NCBI GenBank assembly: GCA_022641735.1
Contig: JALCDQ010000001.1
Span: 248,001-312,000 of the forward strand
Source of the DNA: Prevotella sp.
Lineage (GTDB): Bacteria > Bacteroidota > Bacteroidia > Bacteroidales > Bacteroidaceae
Reading direction: 5' to 3'
Length of the DNA stretch: 64,000 nucleotides
The first letter of the stretch is position 1; the number at the start of each line of letters is the position of its first letter. Made by a program: the position numbers and the translations under genes. The notes below the pieces were generated by a model. That model was given only the letters and a program-made list of their open reading frames with translations. It did no database searches and was not told the DNA's origin. Shown one piece after another: positions 1 through 7,951 of the stretch.

Positions 1-1
1 C

Positions 2-529
2 ATTGATGAGGGCTTTATTGCCCAACAGGCAGGTCTGAGCACGCAACAAGTTTATCTCCTTCTGAAAGGACTTTCGCAGCGCCACATCATCCATTTTATC
101 CCAAGGCGAAAGACGCCTTACATTACTTACACTACAGACAGAGAGGACACAGAGTACATCATCCTCAAGAAAGAGGTCTATGAGGACCGTAAAGCCCAAT
201 TTACGGAACGCATTCATGCCATGGAGGCCTATGCCATAAATGATGAAAAATGCAGAAGCCGCCAATTGCTCGAATATTTCAGTGAGAAGAAAGTTGCCGA
301 TTGTGGACAATGTGATGTGTGCATTGAGCAGAAATCCGACCAACTTTCCACGGAAAAGTTGAAGAATCCCGAAGAGCAGATACTTTCCCTTTTAGCAGAT
401 GGAGAAAAACATAGTTTCTCTGAAATTCTACAAATGAACATCCCCGAAAGACAATTGGATGGGGCTCTTCAACATCTTGTGACTGAAGAAAAAATAGGGC
501 TTGACGGCTCGGATATCTATAAGGCCTGA
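2..529 (+). CDS. recQ: ATP-dependent DNA helicase RecQ, C-terminal part (cut by window start)
   Basis: This is the last ~175 residues of a RecQ-family 3'-5' DNA helicase; the ATPase core lies outside the window. The reading frame is open from base 2 to the TGA at 527-529. It shows the end of the RecQ winged-helix region and then the RecQ zinc-binding signature: CRSRQLLEYF followed by CGQCDVC, giving the cysteines expected to hold one Zn ion. A short tail of about 65 residues follows; an HRDC domain is not clearly visible, so this may be a short RecQ. RecQ unwinds recombination and replication intermediates in the cytoplasm. The family call is firm because the Cys4 block is diagnostic; start and domain order cannot be judged. 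Confidence 0.88.
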   Translation: MDEGFIAQQAGLSTQQVYLLLKGLSQRHIIHFIPRRKTPYITYTTDREDTEYIILKKEVYEDRKAQFTERIHAMEAYAINDEKCRSRQLLEYFSEKKVADCGQCDVCIEQKSDQLSTEKLKNPEEQILSLLADGEKHSFSEILQMNIPERQLDGALQHLVTEEKIGLDGSDIYKA

Positions 530-1263
530 AAAAGAAGTTTACAGTCCGATAATTTTTAGACAAAGTATCAAATGGGGGTAAACGTCTTTCAAGGCTTTCC
601 TTTCGACCTCTTTTTTTCTCACAAAACAATCTCTTCGCTTGCTTTTTAGCACTCCTTCAGCATTAACATCTATCCAACTATTTAACTTAAAATATCTAAT
701 GGCGTTTATACAAGTGGCTAATGAAATATACAAGAATAATCTTTGCCTTCGTCATTTAGCCAAATAACATGGGACATTTGGCCAAATGTCTGGCTCATAT
801 AGCCAAATAACAAGCCTATTAATGGTCTTTAAAAGGCCTATTAATCATTGTTTACAAGGTAAAAAGCCACCTTTTACCACCCCAAAGACCGCTTTTAAGA
901 ACGGAATTAGAAATTTTCAAAAACCGACATCGATGTAAACGCCTCTCAAATGCGATTTAAGAGCATTTGCTTTCAAAGGCTCATAGTTTGAAGCCCCACC
1001 ATTTTTAGCGCCGTCTGTCTTATTTGCATAAATATGCAAAAACAGGATTTTTTATACAAAAACGGAATCCGATAAACATAGTTAAAATCATTGCCAATTA
1101 CCCTTGAAATTAACAATTAGATAATCTCAAGAGAATCGGCGAATTCAAAAATGAAGCGTGAATTTATGAAGATGACAACAAAAGGTAATATAAAATATTA
1201 GAATAAATTTTATCCAAACAAGACTATTCATTCTAAAAATGAGCTTATCGGACAGTCTGACAT
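530..1263. other. Gene-free stretch with a 22-base periodic palindrome array
   Basis: I see no convincing gene here. The stretch is A+T-rich and holds the repeat array described separately at about 753-902. The remainder (530-750 and 905-1263) shows no clear promoter or RNA gene. ORFs in it are short and lack family features. Confidence 0.6.
753..902. repeat. Array of imperfect palindromes, ~22-base period (array 1)
   Basis: Related units start at 753 (CATTTAGCCAAAT), 775 (CATTTGGCCAAAT) and 796 (CATATAGCCAAAT), spaced 22 and 21 bases. The middle one contains the perfect palindrome ATTTGGCCAAAT. A second motif follows, CCTATTAAT at 815 and 837 (22 bases apart). Then comes GGTAAAAAGCCACCTTTTACC, again a hairpin-forming sequence. 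The array lies downstream of recQ in an intergenic region. The sequence differs from the other arrays in the window, but the period is shared. Confidence 0.7.
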
Positions 1264-1295
1264 AAAAAAAGAGGTGACTCATCACGAGCCATCTC
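1264..1295 (-). terminator. Probable intrinsic terminator of the thioesterase gene
   Basis: On the minus strand GAGATGGCTC, loop GTGAT and GAGTCACCTC form a 10-base stem with one mismatch and one G-U pair, followed by seven T residues. It lies about 100 bases downstream of the thioesterase stop codon. Confidence 0.6.
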
Positions 1296-1395
1296 TCCTC
1301 CAATAAAACACTATGTACAAAAGTTTACCTAATAAATCTGTAATCATTAATGGTTGCAAAGTTATAATTTTATATTTAAACAACCAAATTTTCTT

Positions 1396-2166
1396 TCAAT
1401 AATTAACAAATTTAGCCAAACTTCTTGCAATTTCAATCTTTTTATCTGTTTCCAAATCATCTTTTACGATGCGGATGCAATACTCATTTTCGGCTTTCTC
1501 TTCCCTATAGAAGCTCAACTTATCTCCGCAATGAGCCTCAGCGACATAAGCCATCTCAAAGCGCTGCAGGAAATGAGTCTTATAATATTCCATAGGAAAC
1601 AAATCAAGCACGTGCTCAATATACTTCACACTATTGATATGACCATTCACGTCCACATCATTATAATAAGTGTCAATAGTCCTTATGAGCTTCGCATCGG
1701 CTGTCATCTGCACGCGAGAAGGCTTGGCTATCGGACATACCTTTTCGGTCTCTAGGTACTCCTTTATAAGTCCATCATGTATCTGCAGAATATCTGTGGG
1801 CTGACGAGTATCTGTATCTATCATGGCCCATATACTGCGTCCATAACCATACACATGGTCGTCCTCACCCTTCACAGCGAAGTTTCTGCTGGTGAAGAAT
1901 CTCATTGCACCGTCAACCCATGTTTCCACGAAAAAGCGGTCGTAGGCTTTCGGCATCTCCTTCATCTCCACGGCAAGGCGAGAAAGCACCCAAGTCTTGT
2001 GGATAGGATTCAGATAGCTCATGCCATAACCACGGTCATTGGAATGAAAATCAGCGGCATTGAGCATGTGATTCCCCAAATGTCCCATTAAGAGATGTTG
2101 GGAAAAGTCACAATGGAAAGGCTCTGCCAAAAAGGGATAACATCCCACCTTATTAAGCAAGTGCAT
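1396..2166 (-). CDS. Acyl-ACP thioesterase (FatA/FatB type, PF01643)
   Basis: A 256-residue double hot-dog protein that should release fatty acids from acyl carrier protein by thioester hydrolysis in the cytoplasm. The second half holds the segment DVNGHINSVKYIEHVLDLFP, the Asn/His-containing active-site region of plant-type and bacterial acyl-ACP thioesterases. The N-terminal hot dog includes RGYGMSYLNPIHKTWVLSRL, also conserved in the family. Length fits bacterial members (about 240-260). It lies directly downstream of ompA on the same strand with a strong hairpin terminator between. No TAnnTTTG promoter is visible in the 18 bases between that terminator and the ATG, so expression may depend on read-through. 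Start at 2166 is the first ATG in frame. The in vivo acyl chain preference cannot be read from the sequence. Confidence 0.85.
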   Translation of the reverse strand: MHLLNKVGCYPFLAEPFHCDFSQHLLMGHLGNHMLNAADFHSNDRGYGMSYLNPIHKTWVLSRLAVEMKEMPKAYDRFFVETWVDGAMRFFTSRNFAVKGEDDHVYGYGRSIWAMIDTDTRQPTDILQIHDGLIKEYLETEKVCPIAKPSRVQMTADAKLIRTIDTYYNDVDVNGHINSVKYIEHVLDLFPMEYYKTHFLQRFEMAYVAEAHCGDKLSFYREEKAENEYCIRIVKDDLETDKKIEIARSLAKFVNY

Positions 2167-2183
2167 ATAAGAAATATGATTTG

Positions 2184-2220
2184 AAAAAAAGTCCCGACAC
2201 TCTTCCGAGTATCGGGACTT
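2184..2220 (-). terminator. Intrinsic terminator of ompA
   Basis: AAGTCCCGA and TCGGGACTT form a perfect 9-base stem around a 14-base loop, followed on the minus strand by a T run. It lies 26 bases after the ompA stop and just before the thioesterase start. Confidence 0.85.
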
Positions 2221-2245
2221 CCTATTTAATTAATAATACTCTCAA

Positions 2246-3352
2246 TTACTTTACGTAAACAACAGCCAGACGGTTAGATGTTGTACCCTGAACACCCTTA
2301 CCTGTAGCTTCATCAACGTTTACGCCGTTCTTCTTCAAGTACTCAGCAACGTTGTTAGCACGAGCCTCAGAGAGCTTCTGATTGATTTCAGCGCTACCCT
2401 CAGGAGAAGCTGTACCTACGATCTGTACGTGCTTGCCAGAAGCAACACCGTCAAGAGCTTTCTTAGCATCCTTTGTGAGGACAGCCTTGCCCTGTGCGAA
2501 TGTTACGAATACCAAGTTCTCAACCTTAACTTCCTCTGGAGCTGGAGCTTCTTTAACAACTTCCTTGATAACTTCCTTAGGCTTCTGAGCGAGTTGGTTG
2601 CGAAGATCGTTGATCTGAGAATTCAGACCGTCGATCTCTGCCTGGTCGCGAAGCTGAGCAATCTTGAAGTTGTGAGTGCCGTTAGAGTTACCGAATTTGT
2701 AAACGATACCAGCATTCAACTGTGCCATTGCATGGTTGATGTTGTATTCAAAACCAGACTGGCCCATGCTGTAAACCTTTTCTGATGTTGTGTTGGTAAG
2801 AGCAATATTGTGCTGGCCACCATCATTTACACCCCAAACAACAGCTGGCTCAATGTAGAACTGCCAAGCTTTGTTAGCTCCGAAGTTGAATGTGAAATCA
2901 AGAGCTGCCTTTGAAGTCATGTTGTTATGATTAATGTATTTGTAAACATTACTGTTGCCAAAGAGATGACCCCAGCCTAAACCATACAGAGCAACAACCT
3001 CGAATGCACGTGGCTCACCTGGATAACCTGCGAACCAGTTGCTCAAGTTTACAGTTCCCAGTAAACTTGTGTTTACCATGCGAACGAATGTACCTGTAGA
3101 AGCGTAAGGCTTATTTGAGAAGTAAGCGTTGCTCTCTGCAGCCAAACCGAAAACTGGAGTGAACCAGCGGCCGATGCGAAGACCAGCATTAGGATTCAAG
3201 TTACCTAACCAGCTGTTCTGTGTCATCTTTGTTGCAACTCCACCATTGATGCCAATGTAGAAATTGTCAAATGTTTTGCTTTCTGTAACTGTCTGTGCAT
3301 TTACAGATACTGCCATCAAAGCGGCAGCAAACAATAAAACTAACTTTTTCAT
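2246..3352 (-). CDS. OmpA/OprF-family outer membrane protein
   Basis: A 368-residue protein with signal peptide (residues 1-19, cleavage after VNA). An N-terminal beta-barrel of about 200 residues rich in aromatic and glycine residues follows. A Pro/Glu/Lys linker with KPKEVIKEVVKEAPAPEE sits at about residues 255-275. The C-terminal OmpA-like peptidoglycan-binding domain (about 277-368) has GTASPEGSAEINQKLSEARA and NRLAVVYVK. It anchors the outer membrane to peptidoglycan and is usually among the most abundant proteins of Prevotella and Bacteroides. It is preceded by a clear Bacteroidetes promoter and followed by a strong terminator, consistent with a highly expressed single gene. No sign of truncation. 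Confidence 0.9.
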   Translation of the reverse strand: MKKLVLLFAAALMAVSVNAQTVTESKTFDNFYIGINGGVATKMTQNSWLGNLNPNAGLRIGRWFTPVFGLAAESNAYFSNKPYASTGTFVRMVNTSLLGTVNLSNWFAGYPGEPRAFEVVALYGLGWGHLFGNSNVYKYINHNNMTSKAALDFTFNFGANKAWQFYIEPAVVWGVNDGGQHNIALTNTTSEKVYSMGQSGFEYNINHAMAQLNAGIVYKFGNSNGTHNFKIAQLRDQAEIDGLNSQINDLRNQLAQKPKEVIKEVVKEAPAPEEVKVENLVFVTFAQGKAVLTKDAKKALDGVASGKHVQIVGTASPEGSAEINQKLSEARANNVAEYLKKNGVNVDEATGKGVQGTTSNRLAVVYVK

Positions 3353-3425
3353 TTCTCTCTGAAATTAATTTATTAATAATTAATGATAAATATTTGTTAT
3401 TCTATCCTTTTAATCTTTTCGCGGT

Positions 3426-3457
3426 GCAAAATAACGAAAAATTCTTGAAAGTGCCAA
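3426..3457 (-). promoter_or_regulatory. Bacteroidetes-type promoter of ompA
   Basis: On the minus strand TTTGG (-33, 3453-3457) is followed about 20 bases later by TATTTTGC (-7). It gives a leader of roughly 70 bases before the ATG at 3352. Confidence 0.7.
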
Positions 3458-3548
3458 ATTATTTCAACAAAATCTTGTTCATAATCCCATAAAAACCGAA
3501 AAACTGAACATAAATCAAGCGTTTTCTTTTATTTTGCTCCTTTTTCTT

Positions 3549-4007
3549 TTACTTAAAATAGTACAGGAATGTTGCAATTCCTTCCAAGGCTGGCTTACGC
3601 TGTCCCTCAATTTCTATCTTGAAAGCGATGCCTGCCTTGCAGATTCCGCGCAAATTAGCAATATCATGCAACGTTGCCACGAGACGAAGACGGCTGCCAG
3701 TGATGACAGGTTGTCCGAAGCGCATCTGGTCCATTCCATAGTTTACCTGCATCTTCAGATTGTTCACCTTAATAATCTGATTCCAGAAATAAGGCAGCAA
3801 TGAAAGCGTAAGATAACCATGAGCAATCGTACTCTTGTAAGGACTTTCCACTTTGGCGCGCTCCACATCCACGTGTATCCACTGATGGTCGAGGGTGGCT
3901 TCAGCAAAGTGATTAATGCGGTCCTGGTCTACTTGCAACCAATCGGAAGCACCCAGTTCTTTGCCCAATTGGGCAGCAAGTTCATCGTAAGAATTTATTT
4001 CTATCAT
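3549..4007 (-). CDS. MaoC-family (R)-specific enoyl-CoA hydratase-like protein
   Basis: A 152-residue single hot-dog protein. It carries the hydratase-2 active-site pair D40 and H45 in ATLDHQWIHVD, followed by AHGYLTLSLLP, which matches the MaoC/PhaJ signature. Such enzymes hydrate trans-2-enoyl-CoA to (R)-3-hydroxyacyl-CoA in the cytoplasm. Its ATG overlaps the stop of the upstream M48 peptidase gene by 4 bases, so the two are probably co-translated, although the functional link is not obvious. The length is normal for the family (about 150). The substrate could be an acyl-CoA or acyl-ACP; nothing in the context decides this. Confidence 0.85.
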   Translation of the reverse strand: MIEINSYDELAAQLGKELGASDWLQVDQDRINHFAEATLDHQWIHVDVERAKVESPYKSTIAHGYLTLSLLPYFWNQIIKVNNLKMQVNYGMDQMRFGQPVITGSRLRLVATLHDIANLRGICKAGIAFKIEIEGQRKPALEGIATFLYYFK

Positions 4008-4885
4008 CTTCTCGATTTTTTAGAGGTTGACTTTGTGGCAGAGACTGACGTTTTGGCAGTCCCCTTTACAGCCTGATAATATTTCAGTGCCTCAGGCATT
4101 TCTTTCTCTAAAGCCACAATGCGCTTTGCGTCAGATGGATGGTCGGAGAAGAAATTGGATAAAGCATCATTCTGGGCGCCACTTGAAGCACCAGCCATAC
4201 GCTTCCAGAATGGAATTGCCACCTCTGGATTATATCCTGCCATAGCTGCAAAGATAAGACCCATATGGTCAGCTTCGCTCTCATTGTCGCGGCTATATTT
4301 CAGATTACGGAAAGAGAAATACTGTCCGGCTACCGTAGAGGCGATAGTACCCACATTACTGCCAACAGTGGCGTTGAGCACATTACCCAGTACGTTGGTA
4401 CCTATCTGCTGGTTCTGTTGTTTGGTGAGTTGCTCTGCACTATGTTTAGCCACAGCATGCGCAATCTCATGTCCGAGCACGATGGCAAGGGCATCTTCCG
4501 TCTGCGTATAAGGGAGTAGGCCCTCATAAACTACAATCTTTCCACCCGGCATACAGAAAGCATTCACGTTCTTGTCCTGCACGAGGTTGAATTCCCAACT
4601 GTAGTTCTTGATTTCACTGGCATAGCCATTGTTGCGAAGATAATTCTCTACTGCATTGGCCAATCGCTTGCCCACACGCTCCACCATGGCGGTGTTAGCA
4701 GCGTTGGTAGACTTCTTTGCGGTCTGCATATACTTAGTATATTCCTGATTGCTCAGGCTCAAGACCTCCTCATCAGAGACACCTATGCGATGCTGGCGAC
4801 CTGTAAGAGGCACTGTCTGCGTAGTTCCACATGCTGCAAAGAGCATGACGACCAGCAATAATGATAAAAGCCTAACTTTTTTCAT
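4004..4885 (-). CDS. M48-family zinc metallopeptidase lipoprotein
   Basis: A 293-residue lipoprotein: signal peptide with lipobox FAAC (Cys19), then a BepA/LoiP-like M48 peptidase domain. The zinc motif HEIAH is at residues 139-143. The third ligand is probably the Glu in NESEADHMG (about residue 205). The C-terminal 25 residues are a Ser/Thr/Lys tail. Family members act in the periplasm on misfolded outer membrane proteins or assembly intermediates. It forms an operon with the MaoC gene through an ATGA overlap. The start at 4885 gives a textbook lipoprotein signal. The target protein is unknown. Confidence 0.88.
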   Translation of the reverse strand: MKKVRLLSLLLVVMLFAACGTTQTVPLTGRQHRIGVSDEEVLSLSNQEYTKYMQTAKKSTNAANTAMVERVGKRLANAVENYLRNNGYASEIKNYSWEFNLVQDKNVNAFCMPGGKIVVYEGLLPYTQTEDALAIVLGHEIAHAVAKHSAEQLTKQQNQQIGTNVLGNVLNATVGSNVGTIASTVAGQYFSFRNLKYSRDNESEADHMGLIFAAMAGYNPEVAIPFWKRMAGASSGAQNDALSNFFSDHPSDAKRIVALEKEMPEALKYYQAVKGTAKTSVSATKSTSKKSRR

Positions 4886-4957
4886 AAGTTATAAATTTTT
4901 TAATTCTACTATTTAGTATGCAAAAAGTGTGCCAAACTGGCAAACTATTCAATAATT

Positions 4958-5587
4958 TTATTTAATATCCTGACAAATGTCTATTTCAAAGCCGTTGTTA
5001 TTGAGCAACTCTGTTGGAAACACTTTATATTGACCGCCATCTTTATGGAAGGCGCCATCGTCAGTCTTATATAGATTCATACCATTGATTTCCATCAGCA
5101 ATTCATCATAGGCAGAACGTTCAAGCACTGTCATTGTGACCAACTTGGAACCTATCGGCTGTGCATCACAAGCCACAAGCACGCGATTGGCATTCTTGCT
5201 CTTTGCCCCCACAATACTGCCCGTCTCATCGAGCGTACAGTCATAGGCATAGCCGAGCACGTCGCCATCGTTATCAATGAAATGATAATAGATTTTCTTA
5301 TATCCCAAAGATGACATCATTGCGTCAAGCCTTTGCTCACTCTTCACACCCGTCACACTGCCGTTCTTGAATTTCACCATCTTGGCAATGTAAATCATCT
5401 GCTGCACTGACAGACAATGATGCGTACCCTCAGAAGCCGGCATACGTCCTTCGATGAGCGTATCCTGCGCAAGGGAGTCGGCATGGCTCCGCTCTTCCTT
5501 CATCTTCTGATAACCTCTGACACCCATCAGCAGCATCAATATCAAAATCACTATAAGAGCTAAAGCCGTCAGCTTACCTTTTTTCAT
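4958..5587 (-). CDS. Conserved hypothetical protein with one N-terminal membrane segment
   Basis: A 209-residue protein I do not recognise. Residues 4-23 form a hydrophobic segment rich in Leu, Ile and Val followed by a basic stretch, so it is either membrane-anchored with a periplasmic body or exported. The body (about 50-209) has mixed alpha/beta character with several glycine-asparagine turns and no known motif. It lies between the M48 peptidase gene and tmRNA on the same strand as both. A tmRNA terminator separates it from ssrA, so it probably has its own promoter close to its ATG. Treat the function as unknown. Confidence 0.7.
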   Translation of the reverse strand: MKKGKLTALALIVILILMLLMGVRGYQKMKEERSHADSLAQDTLIEGRMPASEGTHHCLSVQQMIYIAKMVKFKNGSVTGVKSEQRLDAMMSSLGYKKIYYHFIDNDGDVLGYAYDCTLDETGSIVGAKSKNANRVLVACDAQPIGSKLVTMTVLERSAYDELLMEINGMNLYKTDDGAFHKDGGQYKVFPTELLNNNGFEIDICQDIK

Positions 5588-5627
5588 AGTTATTTCTCTT
5601 TATAGTTTTCATTTAGTGTTCAAAAGC

Positions 5628-5668
5628 AGAAAAAGGCGGTAATTCCGAAGAATCCCGCCTTTTCTTTT
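5628..5668 (-). terminator. Terminator of the tmRNA gene
   Basis: On the minus strand AAGGCGG and CCGCCTT close a stem around the GATTC/TTCG/GAATT stem-loop, followed by a T run. It begins about 10 bases past the tmRNA 3' end. Confidence 0.75.
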
Positions 5669-5677
5669 CATCTTATG

Positions 5678-6075
5678 TGGACCTGGTGGGATTCGAACCC
5701 ACGTCCGCACGGGGAAACCATACGCTTTCTACATGCTTATTCCAGCCTTCAATTTTCGTGCAACAGCAAGACCTGGACCACCAACTGCCGCCTTATCCTC
5801 TAAATTTTCACCTGATGACCGAGGCCCCATCAGGCTATCTCCGACTTGTCTAGCACCGCTTAATCAAGAAATTTCGGAAAAAGAGCTCTTGAGCGATGTC
5901 TCGTCCCGACACCTAGTGAAGGGATTGAGCCAGTACCTACTATACTTCGGTTAGGCAGCGAGAGCGTAGTTATTTTCGCCAATTAATTTGTCGTTCACTC
6001 AGATTTAGGAGCTAGCCAACGAGGCTCCGCATGCTTACATACCATCTCGGCCCGCCGTCAAATCCAGTCAAGCCC
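5678..6075 (-). ncRNA. ssrA: tmRNA (SsrA), tag GENNYALAA
   Basis: Transfer-messenger RNA for ribosome rescue and degradation tagging. The 3' end is a T-arm and acceptor (GGGTTCGAATCCCACC then CAGGTCC). The 5' end GGGCTTG pairs with CAGGTCC along all seven positions, with G-U wobbles, giving the tRNA-like acceptor stem; this sets the ends at 6075 and 5678. The tag reading frame runs on the minus strand from 5980 to the TAA at 5951-5953 and reads Gly-Glu-Asn-Asn-Tyr-Ala-Leu-Ala-Ala. This is the tag type I know from Prevotella and Porphyromonas. The CCA end is not encoded. Length 398 is normal. A promoter 118-126 bases upstream implies a 5' leader removed by RNase P. Confidence 0.95.
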
Positions 6076-6192
6076 ATTTTGTTCTTATCCAGCTGATTGT
6101 CAGCCTTCAGTATGTCTTTCCAAGTCACTCACAAGAGTCAGATTACGGTCTTTCACAGACACTTCCCTCTCCCATGTTCAGACTTTTCGGTT

Positions 6193-6201
6193 GCAAAGAT
6201 A
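6193..6201 (-). promoter_or_regulatory. -7 element of the tmRNA promoter
   Basis: TATCTTTGC on the minus strand matches the TAnnTTTG consensus. It would start transcription about 110 bases before the mature tmRNA 5' end. Confidence 0.6.
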
Positions 6202-6325
6202 AACATTTTTTTGAATATCCAAACAAATTCTCCAAAATTATTATCTTAGCCTTCAGAAAACCATTCCCTATCGGCAGAACAGAAAGTTCCTATTCTGCCA
6301 ACAGGAAAAGTCTGTATATATCAGT

Positions 6326-6967
6326 TTATTCTGCTTCGCGAGTATAAACGACATCCGTGCCGTCTACCTTCATAAACCATTTTCCTTTCTTGTTTTTGAA
6401 GATGGTCACGACGGTCTTTTCATCAAAAGTACCACCATTTCCGATGCTCTTGCCGATAAGATAGAGCTTGCCTGGCTTGCCTTGCAGTTCCCATGATGTA
6501 TAAGGTAAAGAAGCCATGTTGATAGAGCTGGCTTTTCCGTTCACCTCCAAATCAACACCCATTTTCTTAGTCTTGTCGATAGGGTCGCGCATAGTCCATT
6601 TGCCGATGGCATTATAATAGTCAGCACTGCCCTCAACCTTCTTGGCAACCAGTCCGTCAGCAGTCTTCACGCAGGTAATCTTAGCAACATTGCCTTCGAG
6701 GATATAAGACTTAGACATATCGGTATTATCATCCACCATGATTGTCAGGGTCTCAGGTTTCGAGCCGATAGTGTTGAGCTGGATGCAATGCATGGAAGTT
6801 CCCTCACCGATGAAGCCAACTTTCTCCACCGTTGCAGTCTTCTTGACAACTCTTGTCACTCTTGCTTTTTTGCGACACACTCTTTTCTTTGCAGTCTGAG
6901 CCTCAACCGTACCGCAGTTGGCAAGAATCATTCCTACCAATGCGAAAACCATCATAAATTTCTTCAT
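6326..6967 (-). CDS. Exported lipocalin-like protein
   Basis: A 213-residue exported protein. I place the start at 6967 and not at the longer in-frame ATG at 7039, because a promoter -7 element (TATCTTTGC, 7009-7017) lies between them. The resulting N-terminus MKKFMMVFALVGMILANCGTVEAQ is a signal peptide. After a basic stretch (residues 25-45) the body shows alternating beta-strands. The block ELQGKPGKLYLIGKSIGNGG resembles Bacteroidetes proteins annotated as lipocalin family, so a small calycin barrel is likely. It is a single gene with its own promoter. Ligand and role are unknown. Confidence 0.7.
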   Translation of the reverse strand: MKKFMMVFALVGMILANCGTVEAQTAKKRVCRKKARVTRVVKKTATVEKVGFIGEGTSMHCIQLNTIGSKPETLTIMVDDNTDMSKSYILEGNVAKITCVKTADGLVAKKVEGSADYYNAIGKWTMRDPIDKTKKMGVDLEVNGKASSINMASLPYTSWELQGKPGKLYLIGKSIGNGGTFDEKTVVTIFKNKKGKWFMKVDGTDVVYTREAE

Positions 6968-7008
6968 TTCTTTCGTTTTATAATTTAAAGATTTCATCGT
7001 TCTACATG

Positions 7009-7040
7009 CAAAGATATAAAAAAATCCATAAAGTTCCAAC
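7009..7040 (-). promoter_or_regulatory. Promoter of the lipocalin-like gene
   Basis: TTGG (-33, about 7036-7039) and TATCTTTGC (-7, 7009-7017) on the minus strand are separated by about 20 bases. The element decides the start of the gene at 6967. Confidence 0.65.
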
Positions 7041-7894
7041 TTTTTTTTGCATTTTGCGAATAAAACTTTATCTTTATCCTAATAATTACTAAGTTCATCT
7101 GACAAAAATGACAAGAAAAGAAAAGAAAATCATCAGCGAAGCGCCCATTCACCTATTCTATATATAAGAGAAAACTACAAGACCAACAGAGTTTTCAGAA
7201 AGGTAGCAAGAACATATTTCCTTGCAAAAAATTCTCTTGAAAAATCGTCGCAAAAATCATAGTCTTACCCTCCGAAATCTTTACAATCAGAAAAGCGGAA
7301 AATAGCTTCCGATTTTCTTAAAAATCATCTTTTTGAGAGTCTTTTGAGCCTTCGGAGCCCCCATTAAAATGCTTTTGAGATGTAAAAGAAGGCTTTTCAG
7401 AGGGTAATCAATGACCTTTTACATCTCTTTTAATGGCTTTTTACAAGGTAAACAACCGTCTTTTACCCCCTAAAAGGTATATCTTTTACCTCTTTTTATC
7501 CGAGCTTCAAGAGAATAAAAAATAGGAATAATCTGCAATTTATTGATAATCAATGAGATAGAAAAATAGCTCAAAATTCGCGTATTTCCGACATTTCCTC
7601 CTCTCGCTTCAAAATATCGCCTTATTTTGAATTGTTTTGAACATAAATCGCCTCTAATGTTCCTCTTTTATTGTCTCATTTCTTATGGTTTCAAGTCATT
7701 AGATAAGATTTCAAGTGCAGATAATTTCACATGAAAGATAAAGATTCTGTCCCCCTTTAGTTATGTTTGAAAACACCCCGATTTCCTTTCTGATAAGGAA
7801 AAACGAACAATAAAAGGGACTGGGAAATATCATGAATATTGGGGTTAAAAAGGAAAAACTGGCAAAATCATCCTCATAATTCATTTTTATTGCG
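7041..7894. other. Gene-free stretch upstream of the capsule locus
   Basis: About 850 bases without a convincing gene. It holds a periodic repeat array at 7381-7495 and a small hairpin at about 7290-7318 (GCGGAA/TTCCG arms). I see no invertible promoter flanked by long inverted repeats and no UpxY/UpxZ-type regulator gene. Such regulators often precede Bacteroides capsule loci. Confidence 0.55.
7381..7495. repeat. TTTTAC/GTAAAA palindrome array, 22-24-base period (array 2)
   Basis: GTAA motifs lie at 7382 and 7404 (22 apart). TTTTAC motifs lie at 7417, 7441, 7463 and 7486 (24, 22 and 23 apart). Single units can fold on themselves, for example TTTTACAAGGTAAA. The 13-mer TTTACAAGGTAAA is also present in array 1. 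The array lies between the lipocalin-like gene and the capsule locus. Confidence 0.6.
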
Positions 7895-7902
7895 TAATTT
7901 TG
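7895..7902 (+). promoter_or_regulatory. Candidate -7 element for the capsule locus
   Basis: TAATTTTG fits the TAnnTTTG consensus and is 50 bases before the first capsule gene. No good -33 TTG is visible at the usual distance, so the promoter may need an activator or be weak. Confidence 0.45.
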
Positions 7903-7951
7903 CAACAAATATGAAAAAATAGAGTTATTATTTAATAATAACAAAACAAGA

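Noticed and set aside
5678..5720. tRNA-like T-arm and acceptor end
   Set aside because: It belongs to the tmRNA; no anticodon arm fits, and the tag frame upstream settles the identity.
7041..7950. Invertible capsule promoter as in Bacteroides fragilis
   Set aside because: I found no pair of long inverted repeats around the promoter and no UpxY/UpxZ-type gene.
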